Shown in pieces: positions 1 to 7,805 of a stretch of DNA of 40,144 bases. Below the pieces are notes generated by a model. The model had not been told where the DNA came from, ran no database searches, and was given only the letters and a program-made list of their open reading frames with translations. The first letter of the stretch is position 1. Every line of letters begins with the position of its first letter. A program made the position numbers and the translations under genes. The DNA is from Sulfurovum sp. (GTDB lineage: Bacteria; Campylobacterota; Campylobacteria; Campylobacterales; Sulfurovaceae), in contig JAGSGJ010000019.1 in assembly GCA_023955225.1 (NCBI GenBank), positions 1 to 40,144 of the forward strand, given 5' to 3'.

Positions 1-1125
1 ATATCTGCATACAAAATTCTCTTTGGAGAAGAAGAACAAGAAGAGACACAAGCAGACCTAAGTACACAGACTCTCTATACACCTAAAGAGATCCATGCCC
101 TACTTAATGACTATGTCATTGGTCAAGAGAAAGCAAAAAAAACACTTTCAGTTGCTGTATATAATCACTATAAACGTATTTTTAAAGACAATGTAGAAGA
201 TGATACACAAATCGCTAAATCTAATGTACTTCTTATAGGGCCGACAGGTTCAGGGAAGACACTTTTGGCACAAACTATTGCCAAATTTTTAAATGTACCT
301 ATCGCTATAGCAGATGCAACAAACCTTACTGAAGCTGGTTATGTGGGTGAAGATGTAGAAAACATCCTTACCAAACTGTTGATGGCTGCTGATGGTGACC
401 CGCAACGTGCAGAACAGGGAATTGTCTTCATTGATGAGGTCGATAAGATCGCAAGAATGGGTGAAAACCGTTCTATTACACGTGATGTTTCTGGAGAAGG
501 CGTACAACAGGCCCTTCTTAAACTTATCGAAGGTTCAGTGGTGAACATTCCGCCAAAAGGTGGACGTAAACATCCTAACCAAGACTTTATACAGATAGAC
601 ACATCCAATATACTCTTTATCTGTGGTGGTGCATTTGATGGACTCAATGACATTCTTAAAAGAAGACTTGGGGCTAATACGCTTGGTTTTGGTCAAGAAA
701 AACGTTCTAAGAAAGAAGAAGAAAATCTTCTTCACATGGTAGAGGCAGATGATCTTGTCACTTATGGAATCATTCCTGAACTGATCGGTCGTTTACATGT
801 ACTTGCTACTCTAGGTGAGATTAGTAAAGAAGATATGGTTCGTATCTTAGTTGAACCTAAAAACTCTCTTCTCAAACAGTATCAAAAACTATTTGAGATA
901 GATGATGTAAAGCTTAGCTTTGAAGAAGATGCACTTACTCTTATTGCTCAAAAGGCATTAGAGAGAAAAACAGGTGCAAGAGGATTACGTTCGATACTTG
1001 AAGAAATATTGTTAGATATCATGTATGAGTTGCCTGAACTTAGTGGATATGAAGTGGTTATAACCGATGAAGTTGTTGAATCAGGTGCAAAACCTTTGTA
1101 CATAAAAGACAAAAAAACAGCATAA
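1..1125 (+). CDS. clpX: ATP-dependent Clp protease ATP-binding subunit ClpX (5' end outside window)
   Basis: ClpX is the AAA+ unfoldase that feeds substrates to ClpP in the cytoplasm. The reading frame is open from base 1, so the gene starts upstream and the N-terminal zinc-binding domain is not in the window. A start at 265 (TTG) would remove the Walker A motif and is wrong. Visible motifs are the ClpX-type DYVIGQEKAK stretch near 109-138, Walker A GPTGSGKT (near 240-263), the pore-loop region GYVGEDVEN, Walker B IVFIDEVDK (near 421-447), the RRLGANTLGF stretch and the sensor-2 motif GARGLRSILE near the C-terminus. mreB follows after 27 bases, the usual neighbourhood in Campylobacterota. The identification is secure; only the N-terminus is missing. 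Confidence 0.97.
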   Translation: MSAYKILFGEEEQEETQADLSTQTLYTPKEIHALLNDYVIGQEKAKKTLSVAVYNHYKRIFKDNVEDDTQIAKSNVLLIGPTGSGKTLLAQTIAKFLNVPIAIADATNLTEAGYVGEDVENILTKLLMAADGDPQRAEQGIVFIDEVDKIARMGENRSITRDVSGEGVQQALLKLIEGSVVNIPPKGGRKHPNQDFIQIDTSNILFICGGAFDGLNDILKRRLGANTLGFGQEKRSKKEEENLLHMVEADDLVTYGIIPELIGRLHVLATLGEISKEDMVRILVEPKNSLLKQYQKLFEIDDVKLSFEEDALTLIAQKALERKTGARGLRSILEEILLDIMYELPELSGYEVVITDEVVESGAKPLYIKDKKTA

Positions 1126-1152
1126 CAGTAGCAATAGAAAAAGGATATATAA

Positions 1153-2187
1153 ATGTTTAAAAAGATTTTAGGAATGTTTTCCAACGATTTAGCGATCGAC
1201 TTGGGAACAGCAAACACACTTGTACTTGTAAAAGGACAAGGTATCAGTATTAATGAACCTTCAGTTGTTGCTATCCAATATGACAAACATGGTAGAGAAC
1301 GTATTCTTGCTGTTGGACAAGAAGCGAAAGACATGGTAGGTAAAACACCAGGTAACATCAAAGCGATCCGTCCTATGAGAGACGGTGTTATCGCTGATTT
1401 TGAAGTGACAGAAATGATGATCCGTTACTTCATCGAAAAAGCACATAAGAGAAAAGGTTTCTTCTCTCCACGTATCATTATCTGTGTACCTTATGGATTG
1501 ACTCAGGTTGAAAGACGTGCTGTAAGAGAATCTGCTGAAAATGCCGGTGCAAGATATGTGTACCTTATAGAAGAACCTATGGCAGCAGCCATCGGTGCTG
1601 GTATACCAGTAAAAGATCCTAATGGAAACCTGGTTGTAGATATCGGTGGGGGTACAACAGAGATTGGTGTTACTTCACTTGGTGGTTTGGTTATCTCTAA
1701 GTCTATCCGAATCGCGGGTGACAACATTGACCAAGCAATTATTGACTATATTAAAAAGAACTTTAACCTACTTATCGGTGAGCGTGTGGCTGAAGAACTT
1801 AAGATCAAGATCGGTACTGCTATCCCATTGAAAGAAGAAATGACTACTACTGTACGTGGTAGAGATCAGGTTGAAGGGACTCTCACTGCTATGGAGATCA
1901 CTTCTGAACATATCAGATCAGCAATGAAAGAATCATTAGAAGCAATCGCAGATGCACTTAAAGATGTTCTTGAGCAAACACCACCTGAACTTGCAGGAGA
2001 TATCGTAGAAAATGGTATTGTACTGACTGGTGGTGGTGCGCTTATCAGAGGCTTAGACAAGTATCTTTCAGATATCGTAAAACTTCCTGTGTATGTTGCT
2101 GAAGACCCACTTCTTGCTGTTGCAAAAGGTACAGGTATTGCACTGGATGAAATAGACCTCCTTCAACAAATGGCATATGAAGACTAG
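1153..2187 (+). CDS. mreB: Rod shape-determining protein MreB
   Basis: MreB is an actin-like ATPase that forms membrane-associated filaments and directs the cell-wall elongation machinery. The 344-residue length is typical. The N-terminus carries an amphipathic stretch (MFKKILGMF) and then the phosphate-1 motif DLGTANT. The phosphate-2 motif DIGGGTTEIGV and the adenosine-binding motif LTGGGALIRGL are present. The ATG is preceded by an AAGGA-type ribosome site (aaaaaggatatataaatg). The stop codon lies inside the start of mreC, an 11-base overlap that implies translational coupling. It sits between clpX and mreC as in other Campylobacterota. Confidence 0.98.
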   Translation: MFKKILGMFSNDLAIDLGTANTLVLVKGQGISINEPSVVAIQYDKHGRERILAVGQEAKDMVGKTPGNIKAIRPMRDGVIADFEVTEMMIRYFIEKAHKRKGFFSPRIIICVPYGLTQVERRAVRESAENAGARYVYLIEEPMAAAIGAGIPVKDPNGNLVVDIGGGTTEIGVTSLGGLVISKSIRIAGDNIDQAIIDYIKKNFNLLIGERVAEELKIKIGTAIPLKEEMTTTVRGRDQVEGTLTAMEITSEHIRSAMKESLEAIADALKDVLEQTPPELAGDIVENGIVLTGGGALIRGLDKYLSDIVKLPVYVAEDPLLAVAKGTGIALDEIDLLQQMAYED

Positions 2188-3211
2188 ACTCGTCATCATA
2201 GCCATACTGTTACTCATGTTAACAGTACTTCTGTCACGAAATGATGAACGTATCTCAGATACGTTTCTCAATATTATTAACCCCATCAAACAAAAATATA
2301 AAAATTTTACACAGAATTTAGAAGATAAAAGCCAAAGCTATATTTTTCAAAAAGAATCTATCGAAAAACTGAGTAAAGAAAATCGTATTTTACGTAAACG
2401 ACTACTTGAACAGATCCACTACATAGAACAAGTAAAAGATATTTATGAGGTACTTCCAACACTAAGTCATGTACCTGTAAAAAACATCTCAATTACCGAT
2501 ACCATATCGTATGTAAAACTTAACAGTTTTTCCCAAATTATACTCACTAAGCCTAAGGGTATGGAAAAAGATAAACTCTATGGTCTCATACAAGGTAATG
2601 TAGTCGGAGGTACTGCCAAAGTACACAACAATCAACTCTATGGCTACCTCACATCAGATAAAAAGTGCCGTTTTTCTGTTTTCATAGGTAAAACAAAAGC
2701 ACCGGGTATTGCTTTGGGTCTAAAAGAAAATGAAATGCTCGTCAAGTTTATACCAAAATGGCATAAAATTAAAGTGGGTGATACAGTCCTTACCTCAGGC
2801 TTGGATGGTATATTTTTTGCAGATATACCTGTAGGTCTTGTAACAAAAGTAGAAGTGCAAAGTTCTTATACTGTTGCACATATCAAAACCTATAGTGATA
2901 TCTTTCATCCAAAAACATTTTTTCTGATAAATGATGCTAAAGCCACCCTTGCTGAAAATTTTGACTCGAACAATACCAACTTTGCAACAAGGTACAGTAT
3001 CCCCGATACCAACATTGAACAGAACCGTTCGAATGAACCGCTTAAAGATGCCAACATAAGCACACCTGTTGTATCAAGTATTCCAAGTCGTATCGATCAG
3101 ACACAAGAAGATATTATTGAGCCAGTGGCACCTTCTGAAATCGTAGAACCCCCTAAAAAAGTCAATAAGAAGAAGCCTAAACCTGATATAAGCAGTTTAG
3201 ACCTCTTTTAA
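2177..3211 (+). CDS. mreC: Rod shape-determining protein MreC
   Basis: MreC is a bitopic inner-membrane protein that links MreB to periplasmic elongation enzymes. It has one N-terminal membrane segment (residues about 3-20), a coiled-coil stretch (about 45-75) and then the MreC beta-barrel region; the stretch VGDTVLTSGLDGIFFADIPVG near 200-215 is a good family match. The 344 residues are longer than many MreC proteins because of a low-complexity tail after about residue 265, rich in Asn, Pro and Lys (ending KKVNKKKPKPDISSLDLF). The start lies within the last codons of mreB and has no obvious ribosome site of its own, so coupled translation is likely. Confidence 0.93.
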   Translation: MKTRLVIIAILLLMLTVLLSRNDERISDTFLNIINPIKQKYKNFTQNLEDKSQSYIFQKESIEKLSKENRILRKRLLEQIHYIEQVKDIYEVLPTLSHVPVKNISITDTISYVKLNSFSQIILTKPKGMEKDKLYGLIQGNVVGGTAKVHNNQLYGYLTSDKKCRFSVFIGKTKAPGIALGLKENEMLVKFIPKWHKIKVGDTVLTSGLDGIFFADIPVGLVTKVEVQSSYTVAHIKTYSDIFHPKTFFLINDAKATLAENFDSNNTNFATRYSIPDTNIEQNRSNEPLKDANISTPVVSSIPSRIDQTQEDIIEPVAPSEIVEPPKKVNKKKPKPDISSLDLF

Positions 3212-3258
3212 AAGCGTATTTTTGCTCTTTTTTAAGGGCTTTTTCTATCTAAATCATG

Positions 3259-3264
3259 TATAAT
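3259..3264 (+). promoter_or_regulatory. Candidate -10 element for carB
   Basis: A perfect TATAAT preceded by TG (extended -10) lies 29 bases before the carB ATG, in the only non-coding gap of this block. The region upstream is T-rich with no clear -35 box, as is usual for sigma-70 promoters in Campylobacterota. A weak hairpin (AAAAGC/GCTCTTTT) just after the mreC stop could end the mreC transcript. Confidence 0.5.
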
Positions 3265-3293
3265 ATCAAACTAAAAATCAAGGGTATTTCTCC

Positions 3294-6200
3294 ATGCCAA
3301 AACGCAATGACATCAAAACTATTTTACTTATCGGTTCTGGACCTATCGTTATCGGTCAAGCTTGTGAATTTGACTATTCTGGAACTCAGGCAGCTAAAAC
3401 ACTTAAAGAGTTAGGCTATAGAGTTGTTCTTATCAACTCTAATCCTGCTACGATCATGACAGATCCTGAGTTTGCAGACCGTACTTACATCGAACCTATT
3501 ACCGCTGAAGTAATTGATAGAATTATCAAAAAAGAAAATGTTGATGCTATCTTACCGACTATGGGTGGACAAACTGCACTCAACGTTGCTATGGATATGC
3601 ATGAAGCAGGTATGCTTGACGGTATAGAATTCCTTGGGGCTCATCCTGATGCCATTAAAAAAGGTGAAGATAGACAACTTTTTAATGATGCCATGATAAA
3701 AATTGGTATGGATTTACCTAAAAGTGCCAATGCCTATAGTGTTGACGAGGCAATCAAAGTTGCAAAAGAAATTGGTTTCCCCGTAATTAGTAGAGCTTCT
3801 TTTACTCTTGCAGGTGGTGGTTCAGGTGTAGCATACAATATGGAAGAGTTTAAAAAACTAGCTGCAGAAGGTATTGATGCAAGTCCAATTAATGAGATTG
3901 AGATTATGGAATCTATGCTTGGATGGAAAGAATATGAAATGGAAGTTATCAGAGACAATAAAGATAACTGTATTATCGTATGTTCTATTGAAAACTTTGA
4001 CCCTATGGGTGTGCATACAGGAGACTCTATCACCATTGCCCCTGCTTTGACACTTACAGACAAAGAGTTCCAAAAGATGAGAGATGCCTCTTTCAAGATC
4101 TTACGTGAAGTAGGCGTTGATACCGGTGGATCAAATGTACAGTTCTCTATCTGTCCAGATACAGGACGTATGATCGTTATCGAAATGAATCCAAGAGTAA
4201 GTCGTTCTTCTGCTCTTGCATCAAAAGCGACAGGTTATCCTATCGCTAAGGTGGCTACACTCCTTGCAGTTGGATTTACGCTTGATGAGATCACTAACGA
4301 TATCACAGGAACACCTGCAAGTTTTGAACCAGTCATCGATTATGTTGTAACAAAACTTCCAAGATTTACTTTTGAGAAATTCCCGCTTGCAAACTCTACA
4401 CTCACAACTGCAATGAAGTCTGTAGGTGAAGTCATGAGTATAGGTCGTACGTTTAAAGAGTCTGTCCAAAAAGGACTCTGCTCGCTTGAAACCGGACTTA
4501 TCGGATTTAATCCTATCAAATGTGATGGTGAAGAGCTTGTTAGAGAGATCAGACGTCCAAATGAGAACCGTATGCTTTATGTATTTGAAGGACTTAGACG
4601 TGGTATGACTGTGGATGCTATCTTTGACCTTTCTAAAATAGACAGATGGTACCTTTATCAACTTGAAGAACTAGCACTTCGTGAAAAAGAGATGGACATT
4701 GCCCTGCTCTCTAATGCTACACGTCTTAGAGAAGTGAAAAGTGAAGGTTTCTCTGACGCTATGATCGCTGAAGTCATTAGCAAAAAAGAAGGTCTTAACC
4801 TTACAGAAAATGACATCTATAATGCCAGAGAAAAAACCGGTGTAGTACTTGAGTATAACGAAGTAGATACTTGTGCCGCAGAATTTAAAGCACTCACACC
4901 TTACCTGTATTCTACAACGAACATTACAAAACTTCCTCAAAAAGAATCACCTGAGTCTAATGATAAAAAGGTACTTATTATTGGTGGTGGGCCTAACCGT
5001 ATTGGTCAGGGTATTGAGTTTGACTACTGTTGTGTACATGCTGCCTTTGCACTTGAAGACATGGGGGTTAAGTCGATCATGTATAACTGTAACCCTGAAA
5101 CAGTTTCTACAGACTATGACACTTCTGATGTCCTTTACTTCGAGCCTATCGATTTTGAACATGTAAGGAATGTTATTGAATTTGAAAAGCCAGATGGTGT
5201 TATCGTGCACTTTGGTGGACAAACACCGCTTAAATTGGCTAAAAACCTTACCGCTATTGGAGCAAAGATATCTGGAACGACTGCAAAGGTTATTGACCTT
5301 GCTGAAGACAGAGAACAATTCTCTACATTTATAGATGAGCTGGGACTTAAACAACCAGACAACGGTACTGCATTTGCTAAAGATGAAGCGATGGCTATCG
5401 CAAACCGTATAGGTTACCCTGTACTTGTTCGTCCAAGTTTTGTACTTGGTGGTCGTGGTATGCGTACTGTATATAGTGATGTAGAACTTAGACAATACAT
5501 GGATGAAGCTGTAAGTGTATCTAACGATGCTCCTGTTCTTGTAGACAAATTCCTTGACAATGCTATCGAACTGGATGTAGATGCTATTTGTGATGGAACA
5601 GATGTGTATATTGGTTCAGTGATGCAACATATTGAAGAAGCAGGTATTCACTCTGGAGACTCTGCATGTTCACTTCCTCCGGTTTCTATCTCTGAAGCAC
5701 TTCAAGATGAAGTAAAAGAACAAACAGCGAAAATCGCACTTGGTCTTGGTGTGGTTGGCCTTATGAATATTCAGTATGCAATCCATAAAGGTGATATTTA
5801 CCTTATTGAGGTAAACCCTAGAGCTTCTAGAACCGTACCTTTTGTCAGTAAAGCAACCGGTGTACCTCTTGCTAAAGTTGCAACCAGAGTGATGATTCAA
5901 GGTGACCTCAAAGAAGCACTTAAGTTCTATGATACATTTAATGTAGTGAACTTTGATAAAAAGATCATGGAACCAACCCTTAAAGGTCATGTAGCCGTTA
6001 AAGAAGCTGTTTTCCCTTTCAACAAACTGCCAGGTTCTGACCTTATCTTGGGGCCAGAAATGAAATCAACAGGTGAAGTAATGGGTATTTCTGATACTTT
6101 CGGTATGAGTTTTGCCAAAAGTCAGTTTGCAAGCAAGAACAACATCCCTCTTGAGGGAAAACTCTTCATCTCTCTTACTGAGAATGACAAAGCACAAGCT

Positions 6201-6554
6201 GGTGAAGTAGGTAAAATGTTTACAGACCTCGGATTTGAAATTGTTGCTACATCAGGAACACATGCTGCACTAGAAGCGGCAGGAGTCACGTCAACAAAAG
6301 TACTCAAGATATCTGAAGGTCGTCCAAATATTGATGATATGATCAAAAATGAAGAGATAGCATTGGCTATCAACACTTCAGACAATAAAGCAAGTAAAGA
6401 TGATGCAAGAACCATCAGGCAATCTGTTCTTGCTAACCATGTAGCGTATTTCACTACCTTAGCCGCTGCAAAAGCAACAGCATCTGCAATAAAAGAACTT
6501 AAGGCAACAAGTGGTGAACTTGAGCCAAAAGCATTGCAAGACTATTTAAGTTAA
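3294..6554 (+). CDS. carB: Carbamoyl-phosphate synthase large subunit
   Basis: CarB makes carbamoyl phosphate from bicarbonate, ATP and ammonia delivered by the CarA glutaminase, for arginine and pyrimidine synthesis. At 1086 residues it is full length. The two homologous ATP-grasp halves are visible: each begins with a glycine-rich segment (LLIGSGPIVIGQACEFDYSG at the N-terminus and IIGGGPNRIGQGIEFDYCCVH near residue 563) and each contains a VRPSF/SRASF-type loop and an EVNPR/EMNPR motif. The C-terminal 130 residues form the allosteric MGS-like domain. The ATG has an AAGGG site upstream. carA is not in the window. Confidence 0.98.
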   Translation: MPKRNDIKTILLIGSGPIVIGQACEFDYSGTQAAKTLKELGYRVVLINSNPATIMTDPEFADRTYIEPITAEVIDRIIKKENVDAILPTMGGQTALNVAMDMHEAGMLDGIEFLGAHPDAIKKGEDRQLFNDAMIKIGMDLPKSANAYSVDEAIKVAKEIGFPVISRASFTLAGGGSGVAYNMEEFKKLAAEGIDASPINEIEIMESMLGWKEYEMEVIRDNKDNCIIVCSIENFDPMGVHTGDSITIAPALTLTDKEFQKMRDASFKILREVGVDTGGSNVQFSICPDTGRMIVIEMNPRVSRSSALASKATGYPIAKVATLLAVGFTLDEITNDITGTPASFEPVIDYVVTKLPRFTFEKFPLANSTLTTAMKSVGEVMSIGRTFKESVQKGLCSLETGLIGFNPIKCDGEELVREIRRPNENRMLYVFEGLRRGMTVDAIFDLSKIDRWYLYQLEELALREKEMDIALLSNATRLREVKSEGFSDAMIAEVISKKEGLNLTENDIYNAREKTGVVLEYNEVDTCAAEFKALTPYLYSTTNITKLPQKESPESNDKKVLIIGGGPNRIGQGIEFDYCCVHAAFALEDMGVKSIMYNCNPETVSTDYDTSDVLYFEPIDFEHVRNVIEFEKPDGVIVHFGGQTPLKLAKNLTAIGAKISGTTAKVIDLAEDREQFSTFIDELGLKQPDNGTAFAKDEAMAIANRIGYPVLVRPSFVLGGRGMRTVYSDVELRQYMDEAVSVSNDAPVLVDKFLDNAIELDVDAICDGTDVYIGSVMQHIEEAGIHSGDSACSLPPVSISEALQDEVKEQTAKIALGLGVVGLMNIQYAIHKGDIYLIEVNPRASRTVPFVSKATGVPLAKVATRVMIQGDLKEALKFYDTFNVVNFDKKIMEPTLKGHVAVKEAVFPFNKLPGSDLILGPEMKSTGEVMGISDTFGMSFAKSQFASKNNIPLEGKLFISLTENDKAQAGEVGKMFTDLGFEIVATSGTHAALEAAGVTSTKVLKISEGRPNIDDMIKNEEIALAINTSDNKASKDDARTIRQSVLANHVAYFTTLAAAKATASAIKELKATSGELEPKALQDYLS

Positions 6555-6627
6555 TCTCTCATCATCCTCGTGCTTGCACCTCCAAGGGCATTTCCTACGG
6601 GCACACTGGGATATACAAAGGCATTTG

Positions 6628-7062
6628 ATGTTAAAAGATAAAGTTTTCCTTACTCAAACCGATACAACCATCGGTTTTGTCTCGCAAAATGCAGACAAAC
6701 TCACAGAGATCAAACAACGCCCTCCTCACAAGCACTACATCAAAGCTGTAAACTCACTACATACACTCAAAACATTTACACGTGTACCACAAAACCATAA
6801 AAATAGAGTTCGTAGAGCAAAAAAAACAACGTTTATTATGCCAAATGGACACTCTTACCGTGTAATACAAGATAAACATCACTTATTGCTCTTAGACCGT
6901 CTCAAATGGGCTTATACGACTTCGGCTAATCTAAGCAATGAAGCATATGATGAATCTTTTGCCAGAGAGATGGCAGATGTCATCATAGAACCGATAAAAG
7001 AAACCAAGCAAGCCTCATATATTTACAGGCTTGGAAAATACGCACTAAGAAGGATACGTTAA
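6628..7062 (+). CDS. Short YrdC/Sua5-like protein
   Basis: This 144-residue protein has the features of the YrdC/Sua5 fold, which in TsaC/Sua5 makes threonylcarbamoyl-AMP for the t6A tRNA modification. Visible motifs are TDTTIGF near the N-terminus (YrdC proteins have TDTVYG-like), KQRPPHKHYI (the K-x-R-P segment) and TSANLSNE (the TSAN-SG segment). It is shorter than the usual 185-200 residues. I chose ATG 6628 over the upstream TTG at 6574 because AAAGG lies 6 bases before it and the YrdC motif starts right after it. It follows carB by 73 bases and overlaps the HIT gene by one base (TAATG). Family membership is fairly sure; whether it is the active TsaC is not. Confidence 0.75.
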   Translation: MLKDKVFLTQTDTTIGFVSQNADKLTEIKQRPPHKHYIKAVNSLHTLKTFTRVPQNHKNRVRRAKKTTFIMPNGHSYRVIQDKHHLLLLDRLKWAYTTSANLSNEAYDESFAREMADVIIEPIKETKQASYIYRLGKYALRRIR

Positions 7063-7427
7063 TGTCAGTGATCTATGAAAATAATAATATCAGGATAGAA
7101 GTAGAACAGAGTGAAATTCCTTGGCTTAAAATATTTACTCAACATCCTTACAAAGAGATGAGTGAAGTGCCAGGGTTGATAAAATTTGAAATATACGACC
7201 TTTTAGACACTATAGAGAAAGAGATGCTAGCCTACTATAATCCTAAGAAGATCAATATAGCAAGTTTCGGTAACTATATGCCTCATGTTCATTGGCACAT
7301 TATGGCACGTTTTGAAGAGGACAGTTATTTTCCTGAACCTATGTGGGGAACGAAACAGCGTGAAAATAATTTGAATTTACCTGAATTTGAAGTTTTTTGT
7401 GAGAGAGTGATTAAAGCAATTCCATAA
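7062..7427 (+). CDS. HIT-family (histidine triad) protein
   Basis: A 121-residue protein with the histidine-triad motif HVHWHIM near residues 75-81 (H-x-H-x-H). HIT proteins are nucleotide-binding hydrolases or transferases acting on phosphoramidates, dinucleotides or adenylated substrates. The exact substrate cannot be read from the sequence. The start overlaps the stop of the YrdC-like gene, so the two are probably translated together. A hairpin at 7430-7466 directly follows the stop. Confidence 0.85.
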   Translation: MSVIYENNNIRIEVEQSEIPWLKIFTQHPYKEMSEVPGLIKFEIYDLLDTIEKEMLAYYNPKKINIASFGNYMPHVHWHIMARFEEDSYFPEPMWGTKQRENNLNLPEFEVFCERVIKAIP

Positions 7428-7429
7428 TA

Positions 7430-7466
7430 TTTTCTCGACCAAAAAATATATTTTGGAACGAGAAAA
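7430..7466. terminator. Hairpin between convergent HIT and small membrane protein genes
   Basis: The arms TTTTCTCG (7430-7437) and CGAGAAAA (7459-7466) pair perfectly, with an inner CCAAAA/TTTTGG extension. It begins 2 bases after the HIT stop and ends 13 bases beyond the stop of the minus-strand small ORF. It is probably a bidirectional terminator: each arm is flanked by A/T runs, although neither strand has a long U tract. Confidence 0.6.
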
Positions 7467-7478
7467 ATTCTGAGTTAT

Positions 7479-7619
7479 TTATTTTCTCTCGTTATGCTCT
7501 TCTTTAGTATCAACTTTTTCTTCTTCTTCTTCAACCTTCTTAGTAAACCTATTTACATCAAGAAAAAGTGCACCTGCTACCCCAATTATAATACCAACAA
7601 CTATATAAACAACTTCCAT
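7479..7619 (-). CDS. Small single-span membrane protein (46 residues), unknown function
   Basis: The minus strand encodes 46 residues: MEVVYIVVGIIIGVAGALFL, then DVNRFTKK, then a strongly acidic tail beginning KVEEEEEKVD. One membrane segment is clear (residues about 2-20), followed by a charged cytoplasmic-type tail. The ATG has a good ribosome site (AAAGGG, 5 bases upstream). The plus-strand frame through the same DNA (7494-7676) is a Phe/Asn/Tyr-rich shadow. This is the only coding candidate in the 378-base gap between the HIT and pit genes. I do not recognise a family; the hydrophobic-then-acidic layout is common in small regulatory membrane peptides. Confidence 0.7.
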   Translation of the reverse strand: MEVVYIVVGIIIGVAGALFLDVNRFTKKVEEEEEKVDTKEEHNERK

Positions 7620-7748
7620 AACAACCCTTTTTTAATTTTAATATATTTAAACCTTTACGGCTATAGAATAGTATAACATAAATTTTATTTTATATATTTT
7701 TAAATGTAAAATAAATTAAACTTCACTTATGACTCTATTTTATTATAA

Positions 7749-7773
7749 CTACTAAGATTAGTAGGAGTATACT
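7749..7773 (+). promoter_or_regulatory. Palindromic operator candidate and -10 box upstream of pit
   Basis: CTACTAA (7749-7755), GA, TTAGTAG (7758-7764) is a perfect 16-base palindrome, followed at 7768-7773 by a TATACT -10-like box. It lies about 40-55 bases before the pit ATG, where a repressor or activator bound to it would control the phosphate/polyphosphate genes. The regulator is not known. It does not look like a classical Pho box with direct 7-base repeats. Confidence 0.5.
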
Positions 7774-7805
7774 ATAAGAATACACATATGATAAGGATAG
7801 CGTAA

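Noticed and set aside
265..1125. clpX starting at TTG 265
   Set aside because: The frame is open from base 1 and Walker A lies before 265; the gene simply begins outside the window.
6574..6627. TTG start of the YrdC-like protein
   Set aside because: ATG 6628 has AAAGG upstream and begins at the family motif.
7494..7676. Plus-strand 60-residue frame in the gap before pit
   Set aside because: Phe/Asn/Tyr-rich shadow with no ribosome site; the minus strand of the same DNA encodes a membrane protein with a good ribosome site.
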